Positions 8,802 through 20,684 of a stretch of DNA of 64,000 bases are shown piece by piece. This DNA comes from Aminobacter niigataensis (GTDB taxonomy: Bacteria; Pseudomonadota; Alphaproteobacteria; Rhizobiales; Rhizobiaceae): the NCBI RefSeq assembly GCF_014200015.1, contig NZ_JACHOT010000002.1:434001-498000 (forward strand), given 5' to 3'. Under the pieces are notes generated by a model. The model saw only the letters and a list, made by a program, of their open reading frames with translations. It did not search any database and was not told the origin of the DNA. Position 1 is the first letter of the stretch. Every line of letters starts with the position of its first letter. Made by a program: the position numbers and the translations under genes.

Positions 8802-8826
8802 AAAGGCGGTCTTCGGGCCGCCTTTT
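8802..8826 (+). terminator. terminator after pal
   Basis: A 10-bp stem (8802-8811 with 8816-8825, one G-T pair) is closed by a C(TTCG)G tetraloop, and the T run is at 8823-8826. The UUCG loop makes this an unusually stable hairpin. Confidence 0.88.
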
Positions 8827-8933
8827 GCTTATCTGGACGACTGAAACAAAATTTGGCCGAAGTCTCCGGTCCTGATAAACGACGAGAGCGCATCGGCGCG
8901 AAGCAACCATTTCCGTTCCACGGCGAGAGGCTA

Positions 8934-9989
8934 ATGCATTTTCGATCAATCCTGAGTGGCACGCTTGCCATCTTCCTATTATCCGGGGCCGCGGCGCATG
9001 CGCGCGACGGCATCGGCATCGACCTCCCGAAATTCGGCCTGCCGGGCGTCTTCGGCAGCAAGACTGAGAGCCACGAAGCGCCGATCCAACTTGCCCAGGC
9101 AGGCGATCCCCGCGTGACCGCGCTCGAAGAGGAAATCCGCAAGCTCAACGGCAGCATCGAGGAACTGAACTTCCAGATCCTGCAGATGCAAGAACAGATG
9201 CGGAAAATGCAGGAAGACAACGAGTTCCGCTTCCAGGAACTCGAGGGCGGCGGACAAAAGAAGTCCGACGCCTCCGGCACCACCAACAACAACAGCTCGA
9301 TCGTTGAGGCGCCCACGGCGCCTCAATCGGGTCAGGCGCAGGCCACCGCGCCCGCCACCAACGGCCAGAGCGTCGAGGACGTCATCGTCGATTCCGGCAC
9401 CGGCGAACCCGGCACCACGATCGAGGGCGGTACGGGTACACCGCCGCGGACCTTCGGCACCATCACCGTCGACAAGAACGGCAATGTCGTCTCCGACTCG
9501 ATCGACCAGCAGGCGGCAACGCCGGCGCAGCCGCAGGCCCCAGCCGCAGCGCAACCGGCCCAGCCCAAGGCCAATGGCACGGCGGTTGCGGCACTTCCGT
9601 CGACGGACGACCCGGACGAGCTCTACCGCAACTCCTACCAGTTCGTGCTTTCCGGCGACTACACCACCGCCGAAGAAGGCTTCCGCGACCACATCCAGCG
9701 CTTCCCGGCCGACCCCAAGACGGCCGACGCACGTTTCTGGCTCGGCGAGTCGCTACTTGGCCAGAAGAAATACCGCGACGCTGCCGAAACCTTCCTCAGC
9801 GCCAGCAAGGAATACCCGAAGTCCAAGAAGGCCCCCGAAATGATGCTGAAGCTCGGCGTTTCGCTGGTCGGCCTGAAGCAGCGCGAAGTTGCCTGCGCCA
9901 CTTTCGGCGAAATCGGCAAGCGCTACCCCAACGTTTCCGGCGCGATCAAGGAGCGGGTCAAGCAGGAACGGGCCCTCGCCGCGTGCTGA
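8934..9989 (+). CDS. cpoB: CpoB/YbgF, Tol-Pal-associated periplasmic protein
   Basis: 351 residues. After a Sec signal (about 1-23), a coiled coil (about 55-105, [23 protein letters not shown]) provides the trimerisation segment. A Gln/Ala/Thr-rich linker and three TPR-like repeats follow (about 225-350, [26 protein letters not shown] onward). In E. coli CpoB coordinates peptidoglycan synthesis with outer-membrane constriction by modulating PBP1B and TolA. The linker is longer than in the enterobacterial protein. The start MHFRSILSG is chosen because it begins the signal peptide. The stop overlaps tilS by 7 bp. Confidence 0.93.
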   Translation: MHFRSILSGTLAIFLLSGAAAHARDGIGIDLPKFGLPGVFGSKTESHEAPIQLAQAGDPRVTALEEEIRKLNGSIEELNFQILQMQEQMRKMQEDNEFRFQELEGGGQKKSDASGTTNNNSSIVEAPTAPQSGQAQATAPATNGQSVEDVIVDSGTGEPGTTIEGGTGTPPRTFGTITVDKNGNVVSDSIDQQAATPAQPQAPAAAQPAQPKANGTAVAALPSTDDPDELYRNSYQFVLSGDYTTAEEGFRDHIQRFPADPKTADARFWLGESLLGQKKYRDAAETFLSASKEYPKSKKAPEMMLKLGVSLVGLKQREVACATFGEIGKRYPNVSGAIKERVKQERALAAC

Positions 9990-11338
9990 CGCAGCCGACC
10001 GACGCTGACTTTTTTCCAGACTTTTCCGGTTTCGACTTCGCCGCGCACAAGACCATCGTCGCAGCGGTTTCCGGCGGCAGCGATTCGACTGCCCTGCTTC
10101 TCCTTCTCAAAGCCCATCTCGCCCGGCACGCGCCCTTGACGCGGCTGCTGGCCGTCACCGTCGACCACGGGCTCCGGCCCGGCTCGGGCGCGGAGGCCGA
10201 ACAGGTGGCAAAGCTTTGCACTGCTCATGGCGTCGCCCATCGCACGATGCGATGGCTCGGCGACAAACCACAGGCAGGCATCCCGGCCGCAGCGCGAGAC
10301 GCGCGCTACGATCTCCTGGCCGAGGCCGCGCGCGAGGCCGGCGCGACGATCGTCACCACCGGCCATACCGCCAACGACCAGGCCGAGACGGTGCTGATGC
10401 GCGGCATGCGCGGCACCGGCCGCGGCAGTGCCGGCATGGCGCCGGCAACGCTGTTCGATGGCGCCATCTGGATCGTCCGCCCCCTGCTGGGCCAGCGCCG
10501 CGACAGGCTGCGCGCGGCACTGAGCGCACTAGGCATCGGCTGGATCGACGATCCAACCAACACCGATGTCGCCTATGAGCGCCCGCGCATGCGGCTGTCG
10601 CTCGGCGACCAGAGCGAAACGCGTATCACGACGGCGCTCGCCGAAGCCCGACAGGCCGGTGAAACGCGGACAGAACTCGGCCGGCGCGCAGCCACCTTGT
10701 TGACCGAGCTGACAAGCAGGGTTGCCCCCGGACTGCTCTGCCTCGATGCTTCATTCCTGCAAGCGCCCGACAATGACGCAGCATGTTACGCCCTGCGCAT
10801 CCTGGTCGCGGTCGCCGGCGGCGTGCCCCACCTGCCCGATGAGGCCCGTACCCAGGACCTACTGGCGCGGCTGGCGAACGGTATTGCAGACGAAAAACCG
10901 GCCCGCGCCACATTGTCGCGCGCCCTGGTCGACGCACGCCGAACCGGGATCTTTGTCCTGCGCGAAGGCCGCGGCCTGCCGGCTCCGGCAACGCTGGCTG
11001 GCGGTATCTGGGACGGCCGCTACAGGCTCATGCCGGCGGGGCAAGGAACAGGATCGGCCGTCGCACCAGTCGGTCCGCTCGCGGCGAGGACGATATCGAT
11101 CGAAACAACGGCGCCGGAAAGTCTTGTCAGGAACGCACTTGCGGCCGAGCCTGGGTCGTGGCGCGGGGGAACGTTCGCCGGCTTGCTGTCGGAGGCGGGT
11201 GCCACCCCGGTTGCCGCGCCCTGGGCACGGTTCCTGCCGGCCTTCGATCTCGCCCCTGCATGGGCTCTCCAAAAATTGATCGGCACGGCACATGTGCCGG
11301 ACCCGCCATGCCGTGGCCACATTGGCGTTGGAGCTTAA
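9983..11338 (+). CDS. tilS: tRNA(Ile)-lysidine synthase TilS
   Basis: 451 residues, starting at GTG inside the end of cpoB. The N-type ATP pyrophosphatase P-loop SGGSDS is at 30-35. The motif [19 protein letters not shown] and the [15 protein letters not shown] region are typical of TilS. The enzyme makes lysidine at C34 of the CAU-anticodon tRNA-Ile, switching both its amino acid and its codon reading from Met to Ile. Adjacency to ftsH is a conserved alphaproteobacterial order. The 7-bp overlap with cpoB suggests coupled translation. Confidence 0.95.
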   Translation: MLTQPTDADFFPDFSGFDFAAHKTIVAAVSGGSDSTALLLLLKAHLARHAPLTRLLAVTVDHGLRPGSGAEAEQVAKLCTAHGVAHRTMRWLGDKPQAGIPAAARDARYDLLAEAAREAGATIVTTGHTANDQAETVLMRGMRGTGRGSAGMAPATLFDGAIWIVRPLLGQRRDRLRAALSALGIGWIDDPTNTDVAYERPRMRLSLGDQSETRITTALAEARQAGETRTELGRRAATLLTELTSRVAPGLLCLDASFLQAPDNDAACYALRILVAVAGGVPHLPDEARTQDLLARLANGIADEKPARATLSRALVDARRTGIFVLREGRGLPAPATLAGGIWDGRYRLMPAGQGTGSAVAPVGPLAARTISIETTAPESLVRNALAAEPGSWRGGTFAGLLSEAGATPVAAPWARFLPAFDLAPAWALQKLIGTAHVPDPPCRGHIGVGA

Positions 11339-11356
11339 CCGAGACTTAGGGACGCG

Positions 11357-11385
11357 CTTGGCAATGTGGCAGCCCGTGCCTATGT
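11357..11385 (+). promoter_or_regulatory. probable ftsH promoter (sigma-70/sigma-32 type)
   Basis: CTTGGC (11357-11362), a 17-bp spacer and CTATGT (11380-11385) match the alphaproteobacterial vegetative consensus. They also fit the RpoH pattern CTTG ... CYTATNT. The element is placed 58 bp before the ftsH ATG. Heat-shock control of ftsH is known in other proteobacteria; here it is an inference. Confidence 0.55.
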
Positions 11386-11442
11386 TAGGGGCAAGCTTAC
11401 TCACACCATGCGCGTTCCCCGCGAACGCCAACGGGACACTCG

Positions 11443-13377
<1,935 letters not shown>

Positions 13378-13405
13378 GGGCTGCTAGGCAGTATGTGAAC
13401 GAAAG

Positions 13406-13436
13406 ACGCCGCCGAGGAAACTCAGCGGCGTTTTTG
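13406..13436 (+). terminator. terminator after ftsH
   Basis: The arm ACGCCGCCGAG (13406-13416) pairs with 13421-13431 with one mismatch. The loop is GAAA and a five-T run follows. Confidence 0.88.
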
Positions 13437-13539
13437 CATTTAGGATGTCGAAATGACTGAGTCTGACATCAGTGTGATCACCCGCTTAGGATGCTAGAGA
13501 TGCCCTATATCAAGGGTCGATTTCTACTGGTGGCAGCGT

Positions 13540-14067
13540 ATGGATCATGTTGAGCGAGAGAAGTTCGAGCTAGCAATAGGCAAGCTGACTGTGGCATGGG
13601 CCGTTGCCGAACACGGCCTCGATCAATGCATATCGGTAATTTACCACCTTAAGGGTGGTCATTCGATCTCCAAGAGCTTGCCGCTGAACGCACGTGACAA
13701 AATCAAATTCTTCCGCAAGTCAGTGCGTTCACTCCCAGAGCTAAGTAAGGCATCTCACCACGCAGACTATATGGCCGATATGGCTTTTCGCATCCTTGAT
13801 GATCGGAATTGGTGCGTGCACGGGGTTGCGCTTCAAGTTGGCGCTACATTGATACCTCACCCAATCGAACTGACCCGACTCCAACGCCCTCATATGATCT
13901 CGCTTGAGAGAAAGGACGTTACCCTCGATTCAATCAACAAGGTCATGCTCGATTGTATGCCATTGCTATTAGGCTTCGCTTTCTTTCTGCATGATCCCTT
14001 GGACATCATCCCTACCGAACATGTTCAGCAAACGCTCGGGCGCTTCAGAGTTGACTGGCCAGTATGA
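13540..14067 (+). CDS. low-GC orphan with HEPN-type RNxxxH motif
   Basis: 175 residues, not a family I can name. Base composition is visibly more AT-rich than either neighbour. The protein is mainly helical: KFELAIGKLTVAWAVAEHGLDQCISVIYH (8-36), then ARDKIKFFRKSVRSL (51-65), then ILDDRNWCVHG, where Arg89, Asn90 and His94 make an exact RNxxxH motif. That spacing and order (long helix, then R-polar-x3-H before a helix) is the HEPN RNase signature. No membrane segment is seen. No minimal nucleotidyltransferase or other antitoxin gene adjoins it. It sits alone between ftsH and glmM. A HEPN fold is an inference from the motif. Confidence 0.7.
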   Translation: MDHVEREKFELAIGKLTVAWAVAEHGLDQCISVIYHLKGGHSISKSLPLNARDKIKFFRKSVRSLPELSKASHHADYMADMAFRILDDRNWCVHGVALQVGATLIPHPIELTRLQRPHMISLERKDVTLDSINKVMLDCMPLLLGFAFFLHDPLDIIPTEHVQQTLGRFRVDWPV

Positions 14068-14191
14068 CAACGTTCAAAAACCCCAACCCTTTTCTAAGGT
14101 TTTGTGACATAAAATCACCAAATGTGATGCGTTGGTCGCCCCAGGTTGTGGCAAAGCAATCGCGGGTGGACTTCACGGGGACAGGCTAATC

Positions 14192-15544
<1,353 letters not shown>

Positions 15545-15571
15545 TCCTTTCAAGAACTTAGCCGATCAAGC

Positions 15572-15597
15572 AAAGCCCGCCTCGCGCGGGCTTTTTT
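15572..15597 (+). terminator. terminator after glmM
   Basis: A 9-bp perfect stem (15572-15580 with 15586-15594) with a CTCGC loop is followed by a run of T. Confidence 0.9.
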
Positions 15598-15667
15598 GCT
15601 TGCAGCAGAAGCCGCTCGCACAGTCCGGCAACCATGAAGCGCAAGAAAACGTGGTTAATCGTCAGGG

Positions 15668-15682
15668 TTAAGCAGCCCTTAA
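15668..15682. promoter_or_regulatory. CtrA box (TTAA-N7-TTAA) upstream of first OMP
   Basis: TTAA at 15668-15671 and TTAA at 15679-15682, with exactly 7 bases between, match the full CtrA consensus. The site lies 75 bp before the ATG at 15758. Confidence 0.65.
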
Positions 15683-15757
15683 CCTATACCAAGCATTATC
15701 CATGGCGGTTAGTCATGGTCGGGCGCGTAGCGGGTCCGCAGGTATGGGGTTTTTATC

Positions 15758-16534
15758 ATGCGCAATTTTGGAAAGAAGGCGTTCGCCGCCGCGCTGCTTG
15801 CCAGCGTCACTGCCCCGGCATTCGCCGCGGACATGCCCGAGCCGATCATCGAGGTAGAACAGCCATCTTACGGCGGCTGGTACCTGCGTGGCCACATCGG
15901 CATGAGCAACCAGCGTATCAAGCGGCTGGAGTCGGAGCTGTTCGCATTCCCGGATGCTCATGGCTGGTACGACGAGGGCAGCTTCGGCTCCGCCCCGACA
16001 TTCGGTGCCGGCGTCGGCTACCAGTTCAACGATTTCCTCCGCGGCGACCTGACGGTCGAATACCGCGGCAATTCCGAGTTCAACGCCCTGGACTGGCAGG
16101 ATAATGGCGGTGTCATCACCACCAATGACTACCGCGGCAAGAAGTCGGAGTGGCTGTTCCTGGCCAACGCCTATGCAGACCTCGGCGACTTCTACGGCGT
16201 AACGCCCTATCTCGGCGCCGGTATCGGCGCATCGCGGAACACGATCTCCAGTTTCCGCGACATCAACATCATCAACAATGGCGGCGCCTATGCCGACGAC
16301 AAGTCGCGCTGGGATCTCGCCTGGGCACTGCACGCCGGTGTCGGCATCAAAGCGACCGAGCGCATGACTATCGACCTCGGCTACAGCTTCCTCTCGCTTG
16401 GCGATGGCCAGACCGGGGAACTCAAGAACGACGATCCGGCCGAGCCGTTCCCGCCAGCCGGAAACAGCGGCATCCGCTTCAAGGACATCACCTCGCACGA
16501 CTTCAAGCTTGGCGTCCGCTATTCGTTGAACTGA
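15758..16534 (+). CDS. outer-membrane beta-barrel protein (Omp25-like)
   Basis: 258 residues. The Sec signal ends PAFAAD at about 23-25. The mature part has the small-barrel pattern of Omp25/Omp31-type proteins: GGWYLRGHIG after the signal, FGAGVGYQFNDFLRGDLTVEYR, ANAYADLGDFYGVTPYLGAGIG, WALHAGVGIKATERMTIDLGYSFL, and a final HDFKLGVRYSLN strand with no terminal Phe. It likely spans the outer membrane with 8 strands. It is paralogous to the next gene, which shares the WYLRG, FNDFLRG and YADLG...TPYVGAG blocks. A CtrA box lies upstream. Confidence 0.88.
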   Translation: MRNFGKKAFAAALLASVTAPAFAADMPEPIIEVEQPSYGGWYLRGHIGMSNQRIKRLESELFAFPDAHGWYDEGSFGSAPTFGAGVGYQFNDFLRGDLTVEYRGNSEFNALDWQDNGGVITTNDYRGKKSEWLFLANAYADLGDFYGVTPYLGAGIGASRNTISSFRDINIINNGGAYADDKSRWDLAWALHAGVGIKATERMTIDLGYSFLSLGDGQTGELKNDDPAEPFPPAGNSGIRFKDITSHDFKLGVRYSLN

Positions 16535-16574
16535 TCGCCCTGGCGTCATCGCGACGCATGGAGCGCCAATCTGC

Positions 16575-16603
16575 AAAACCGCCCGGCAAGCCGGGCGGTT
16601 TTT
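16575..16603 (+). terminator. terminator after first OMP gene
   Basis: A 12-bp perfect stem (16575-16586 with 16591-16602) with a CAAG loop ends in a T run. Confidence 0.92.
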
Positions 16604-16651
16604 CGTTGTCCGGTTGCCGACGGAGCCACCCACGCTAACCAACCGTTATCC

Positions 16652-16666
16652 TTAACCGCGACTTAA
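16652..16666. promoter_or_regulatory. CtrA box (TTAA-N7-TTAA) upstream of second OMP
   Basis: TTAA at 16652-16655 and at 16663-16666 with a 7-base spacer, 79 bp before the ATG at 16745. Position and form match the box at the paralogue. Confidence 0.65.
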
Positions 16667-16744
16667 CCTCTATGGTTAACAATGACTCGAACGGCTGCTG
16701 GATTCTCGGGCAACACCCTGGCGCCATTTCGGGAGAATGCGATC

Positions 16745-17440
16745 ATGACATTGAAGTCTCGCATAGCGCTGGCGCTGACGGCGACCATGCTGTGGCCGCT
16801 GGCGGCAAGCGCTGCCGACTACGATCCGCCTGTCGTCATCGAAGAGGCGCCGGAGTATGTGCCCGTCGAGGTCGGCTCGGGCTGGTACCTGCGCGGCGAT
16901 CTCGGCTACAATTTCAGCGACACGCCCTACCAGTTCACGCTGCTGGGCGAGGAAACGCGCAACATCCACGTCAACGGCAGCATCGGCGCCGGCTACCACT
17001 TCAACGACTTCCTGCGCGGCGAACTGAATTTCGGCTTCGTTTCCTATGACAAGCTGGATGCATCGCTCGGGCCCGACACGATGCAGTTTGAGAACAACGT
17101 CTGGAACGGCATGGCCAATGTCTATGCCGACCTTGGCACCATCGCCGGCTTCACGCCCTATGTCGGCGCCGGCGTCGGCCTGATCTATTCGAGCACGACG
17201 GTCAACTACAACGCGCCCTCGATTCCCGCGACGTTCAACCTCGACGACACTCAGTACAAGGTCGCCTATTCGGTCGGTGCCGGCATCAATTACCAGCTGG
17301 CGCAGAACACCTCGGTCGACGTCGGCTACCAGTACCTCACCGCTCCCGACCTCGAATATGTCGACATCGACACGCTGACGGTCAAGAAGGGCGTCGACTA
17401 CCATCAGGTCAAGGTCGGCCTGCGCTACGATCTCTGGTAG
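16745..17440 (+). CDS. outer-membrane beta-barrel protein, paralogue of preceding gene
   Basis: 231 residues from MTLKSRIALALT; the signal peptide ends SAADYD at about 21-23. GGGAG at 16731-16735 supports ATG 16745 over the in-frame ATG at 16682. Shared blocks with the upstream paralogue are GSGWYLRGDLGYNF, GAGYHFNDFLRGELNFGF, NVYADLGTIAGFTPYVGAGVGL and the final DYHQVKVGLRYDLW strand. Probably an 8-stranded Omp25/porin-family barrel. Its tandem position and the matching upstream CtrA box suggest duplication with the promoter retained. Confidence 0.87.
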   Translation: MTLKSRIALALTATMLWPLAASAADYDPPVVIEEAPEYVPVEVGSGWYLRGDLGYNFSDTPYQFTLLGEETRNIHVNGSIGAGYHFNDFLRGELNFGFVSYDKLDASLGPDTMQFENNVWNGMANVYADLGTIAGFTPYVGAGVGLIYSSTTVNYNAPSIPATFNLDDTQYKVAYSVGAGINYQLAQNTSVDVGYQYLTAPDLEYVDIDTLTVKKGVDYHQVKVGLRYDLW

Positions 17441-17465
17441 CCGGCCTTTTCGACCAAGCCATTCA

Positions 17466-17495
17466 AAAGGCGGCGGGTTTTGGCCCGCCGCCTTT
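17466..17495 (+). terminator. terminator after second OMP gene
   Basis: A 12-bp perfect stem (17466-17477 with 17484-17495) with a TTTTGG loop; the right arm ends in TTT. Confidence 0.88.
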
Positions 17496-17535
17496 GCATT
17501 TGGAAAACTGTTCCAGATGCGACGCGCACTTTCCT

Positions 17536-17563
17536 CTTGACGCCGGAGGCCGCTCCTAATATC
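17536..17563 (+). promoter_or_regulatory. probable serC promoter
   Basis: CTTGAC (17536-17541) is followed by TAATATC (17557-17563), giving a near-consensus -35/-10 pair with a 15-16 bp spacer. It lies just upstream of the serC leader hairpins. Confidence 0.55.
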
Positions 17564-17570
17564 GCCGTCC

Positions 17571-17620
17571 GTGGGCCACCCCTCCCCAACGAGGGGCCAA
17601 CTATCTGGAAGGATAGAACC
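17571..17620 (+). ncRNA. serC leader RNA motif
   Basis: Two adjacent hairpins precede serC. Hairpin 1 pairs CCCCTC (17579-17584) with GAGGGG (17591-17596). Hairpin 2 pairs CTATC (17601-17605) with GATAG (17612-17616) and carries the ribosome-binding GGAAGGA (17607-17613) in its loop and 3' arm. The linker and second hairpin (CCAACTATCTGGAAGGATAG) match, as I recall it, the published alphaproteobacterial serC motif, which has been found only in front of serC. The ligand, if any, is not known to me. Confidence 0.75.
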
Positions 17621-17623
17621 ACG

Positions 17624-18799
17624 ATGACGATCGTCGCCAAGCCCGGACTCCGTCCGGCAAACCCCAATTTCTCCTCAGGTCCCTGCGCAAAACGTCCCGG
17701 CTGGTCGCTCCAGGCCCTCGCCGACGCCCCGCTTGGCCGTTCGCACCGCGCCAAGATCGGCAAGACCAAGCTCGAGCAGGCGATCGAGCTGACGCGCGAA
17801 ATCCTCAAGGTTCCCGCCGGCTATCGCATCGGCATCGTTCCAGCCTCCGACACGGGCGCTGTCGAGATGGCGCTGTGGTCGCTGCTCGGCGAGCGCGGCG
17901 TCGACATGGTCGCCTGGGAGTCGTTCGGCGCCGGCTGGATTACCGACGTAGTCAAGCAGTTGAAGCTTGAGGACGTGCGCAAGTTCGAGGCGCCCTACGG
18001 CGAGCTGCCGGACCTGACCAAGGTCGATTTCGACCGCGACGTGGTCTTCACCTGGAACGGCACGACCTCGGGCGTGCGCATCGCCAACGGCGACTTCATC
18101 CCGGCCGACCGCAAGGGCCTGACCATCTGCGACGCCACCTCGGCAGCATTCGCCCAGCGCCTCGACTACGCCAAGCTCGATGTCGTCACCTTCTCCTGGC
18201 AGAAGGTGCTCGGCGGCGAAGGCGCGCATGGCATGCTGATCCTCAGCCCCCGCGCCGTCGAGCGGCTCGAAACCTACAAGCCGGCCTGGCCGCTGCCCAA
18301 GATTTTCCGCATGACCTCGGGTGGCAAGCTGATCGAAGGCATCTTCAAGGGCGAGACCATCAACACACCGTCGATGCTGTGCGTCGAGGACTATGTCGAT
18401 GCGCTGAACTGGGCCAAGTCGGTCGGTGGGCTTGACGGGCTGGTCGCCCGCGCTGACGCCAATTTCGCCGCCATCGACGCCTTCGTGAACGAAGCCGGCT
18501 GGCTCGGCCATCTCGCCGTCGTGCCGGAAACGCGCTCGAACACTTCGGTCTGCTTGTCTATCGTCGATCCTGAGGTGGCAAACCTCGACAAGGACGGCCA
18601 GGCGGCATTCGCCAAGGGCATGGTCTCGGCACTCGAAAAGGAAGGCGTCGCCTTCGACATCGGCGCCTATCGCGACGCCCCTCCCGGCCTGCGCATCTGG
18701 GCCGGCGCCACCGTCGAGACGTCGGATCTTGTGGCGCTGATGCCGTGGCTCGACTGGGCCTTCGCCAATCAGAAAGCCGCACTCAAGGCCGCGGCCTGA
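17624..18799 (+). CDS. serC: phosphoserine aminotransferase SerC
   Basis: 391 residues, the longer alphaproteobacterial form. Conserved [13 protein letters not shown] (15-27), WNGTTSGVR, and the PLP-lysine motif [11 protein letters not shown] with Lys194. SerC transaminates 3-phosphohydroxypyruvate with glutamate to O-phosphoserine; the same enzyme can serve pyridoxal phosphate synthesis. The start MTIVAKPG at 17624 is fixed by GGAAGGA in the leader RNA. serA, which makes its substrate, follows on the same strand after a 174-bp REP-bearing gap. Confidence 0.97.
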   Translation: MTIVAKPGLRPANPNFSSGPCAKRPGWSLQALADAPLGRSHRAKIGKTKLEQAIELTREILKVPAGYRIGIVPASDTGAVEMALWSLLGERGVDMVAWESFGAGWITDVVKQLKLEDVRKFEAPYGELPDLTKVDFDRDVVFTWNGTTSGVRIANGDFIPADRKGLTICDATSAAFAQRLDYAKLDVVTFSWQKVLGGEGAHGMLILSPRAVERLETYKPAWPLPKIFRMTSGGKLIEGIFKGETINTPSMLCVEDYVDALNWAKSVGGLDGLVARADANFAAIDAFVNEAGWLGHLAVVPETRSNTSVCLSIVDPEVANLDKDGQAAFAKGMVSALEKEGVAFDIGAYRDAPPGLRIWAGATVETSDLVALMPWLDWAFANQKAALKAAA

Positions 18800-18806
18800 A
18801 GGTCTT

Positions 18807-18948
18807 ACCCTCCCCCTCGTGGGGAGGGTCGATCCGCAAAGCGGATCGGGGTGGGGGTGCATCCGTTAGACTTTGCTCCCATCCCTGCGTTCACCCATTT
18901 GCCCCCAACCCGGTCGCTGCGCGACCGACCTCCCCACAAGGGGGAGGT
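18807..18948. repeat. inverted pair of REP-like palindromic elements between serC and serA
   Basis: Unit 1 (18807-18857) has a CCCTCCCC/GGGGAGGG hairpin, then a GATCCGC/GCGGATC hairpin and GGGGTGGGGG. Unit 2 (18902-18948) reads as its diverged reverse complement, with GGTCGC/GCGACC and CCTCCCC/GGGGGAGG stems. The arms face each other across about 44 bp. This is the bacterial REP/BIME arrangement, common in Mesorhizobium-type genomes. It may lower serA expression from the serC transcript. Confidence 0.75.
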
Positions 18949-18973
18949 AGGCCAATCGCAAGAGGATTTGCCC

Positions 18974-20572
18974 ATGCCCCGCGTTCTCGTTTCCGACAAA
19001 CTCTCCCCCACCGCCGTCCAGATCTTCAGGGATCGTGGCGTCGAGGTCGACTATCTTCCCGATCTCGGCAAGGACAAGGAAAAGCTGCTCGAAGTCATCG
19101 GCCAGTATGACGGCCTTGCCATCCGCTCGGCGACCAAGGTCACCGAAAAGCTGATCGCGGCCGCGACCAATCTCAAGGTCATCGGCCGCGCCGGCATCGG
19201 CGTCGACAATGTCGACATTCCCGCCGCCTCGCGGCGCGGCATCATCGTCATGAACACGCCCTTCGGCAACTCGATCACCACCGCCGAGCACGCCATCGCG
19301 CTGATGTTCGCGGTTGCGCGCCAGATCCCCGAAGCCAGCGTGTCGACGCATGCCGGCAAGTGGGAGAAGAACCGCTTTATGGGCGTCGAGATCACCGGCA
19401 AGACGCTCGGCCTGATCGGCTGCGGCAATATCGGCTCGATCGTCGCCACCCGCGCCGTTGGTCTCAAGATGCATGTCGTCGCCTTCGACCCGTTCCTCTC
19501 CGAGCATCGCGCCGAGGAACTGGGCGTCGAGAAGGTCGAGCTCGACGAGTTGCTTGCCCGCGCCGACTTCATCACCCTGCACACGCCGCTGACCGACAAG
19601 ACGCGCAACATCATCAATGCCGATTCCATCGCCAGGATGAAGACCGGCGTGCGCATCATCAACTGCGCCCGCGGCGGCCTGATCGTCGAGAAGGACCTGA
19701 TCGCCGGGCTGAAGAGCGGCAAGGTGGCGGGTGCCGGCATCGACGTGTTCGAGGTCGAGCCGGCCGAGCACAACGAGCTGTTCGGCATGGACAACGTGGT
19801 CTGCACGCCACATCTCGGCGCCTCGACATCGGAAGCGCAGGAGAACGTGGCACTGCAAGTCGCCGAGCAGATGGCCGATTATCTGGTCAAGGGTGCGGTC
19901 ACCAACGCCATCAACATGCCCTCGATCACGGCGGAAGAAGCCCCACGGCTGAAGCCCTTCGTCAAGCTCGCCGAAGTTCTGGGCGCCTTTGTCGGCCAGG
20001 TGACGGAAGACCCGATCACCGAGGTCGAGATACTGTTCGACGGCCAGACCGCGCAGATGAACACCAAGGCGCTGATCAGCGCTGCCCTTGCCGGCCTGAT
20101 CCGCCCGCAGCTCTCCGACGTCAACATGGTGTCGGCGCCGATCATGGTGAAGGAGCGCGGCATCATCGTCGCCGAGGTCAAGCGCGACAAGTCGGGCGTC
20201 TTCGACGGCTACATCAAGCTGACGGTCAAGACCGAGCACATGACCCGTTCGATCGCCGGCACCTGCTTCTCCGACGGCAAGCCGCGGTTCATCCAGATCA
20301 AGGGCATCAATCTCGATGCCGAGGTCGGCCAGCACATGCTCTACACCACCAATGCCGATGCGCCCGGCATCATCGGCCTGCTCGGCACCGTCTGCGGCGA
20401 GAACGGCGTCAACATCGCCAACTTCCAGCTTGGCCGCGACCGCCCGGGCGGGGACGCCATCGCGCTGCTCTATCTCGACGCGCCCTTCCCGGAGGACGTG
20501 CTTGCCAAGGTGCGCGACCACAAGTCGATCGACTCGGCCAAGCGCCTGCAGTTCGACGTCAACGGCTTCTGA
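18974..20572 (+). CDS. serA: D-3-phosphoglycerate dehydrogenase SerA
   Basis: 532 residues, the long form with an intervening ASB domain. Residues 1-~315 form the catalytic and NAD-binding unit (GRAGIGVDNVDI; GLIGCGNIGSIVA nucleotide loop; NCARGGLIVEKDL; the CTPHLGASTSEAQ catalytic-His region). The ASB domain spans about 320-450 and a C-terminal ACT domain about 455-530 (NADAPGIIGLLGTVCGENGVNIANF), which binds serine for feedback inhibition in related enzymes. It oxidises 3-phosphoglycerate to 3-phosphohydroxypyruvate for SerC. The start at MPRVLVSDK avoids an upstream extension into the REP element. Confidence 0.98.
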   Translation: MPRVLVSDKLSPTAVQIFRDRGVEVDYLPDLGKDKEKLLEVIGQYDGLAIRSATKVTEKLIAAATNLKVIGRAGIGVDNVDIPAASRRGIIVMNTPFGNSITTAEHAIALMFAVARQIPEASVSTHAGKWEKNRFMGVEITGKTLGLIGCGNIGSIVATRAVGLKMHVVAFDPFLSEHRAEELGVEKVELDELLARADFITLHTPLTDKTRNIINADSIARMKTGVRIINCARGGLIVEKDLIAGLKSGKVAGAGIDVFEVEPAEHNELFGMDNVVCTPHLGASTSEAQENVALQVAEQMADYLVKGAVTNAINMPSITAEEAPRLKPFVKLAEVLGAFVGQVTEDPITEVEILFDGQTAQMNTKALISAALAGLIRPQLSDVNMVSAPIMVKERGIIVAEVKRDKSGVFDGYIKLTVKTEHMTRSIAGTCFSDGKPRFIQIKGINLDAEVGQHMLYTTNADAPGIIGLLGTVCGENGVNIANFQLGRDRPGGDAIALLYLDAPFPEDVLAKVRDHKSIDSAKRLQFDVNGF

Positions 20573-20610
20573 TCGGCCGGCTGGACAGCATTGCCTCCCA
20601 AGGCTGAAGA

Positions 20611-20640
20611 GGGCGCGGCTTGGTCCGCGCCTTTTTCTTT
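20611..20640 (+). terminator. terminator after serA
   Basis: GGGCGCGG (20611-20618) pairs with CCGCGCCT (20625-20632, one G-T), followed by TTTTTCTTT. Confidence 0.88.
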
Positions 20641-20684
20641 TGCCTCTTCCGCAGTAGGATATTTCCTATTTTGGAGACGTTCGC

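Noticed and set aside
11335-11349. Near CtrA box (TTAA-N7-TTAG) upstream of ftsH
   Set aside because: One mismatch and overlap with the tilS stop codon make chance likely.
14104-14127. CRP/FNR-like GTGA...TCAC...GTGA sequence upstream of glmM
   Set aside because: Spacing (7 and 5 bases) does not match a standard CRP site, and the stretch is AT-rich intergenic DNA where such words are common.
19360-20607. Second plus-strand frame within serA
   Set aside because: Arg/Pro-rich translation typical of a shifted GC-rich frame; serA is unambiguous.
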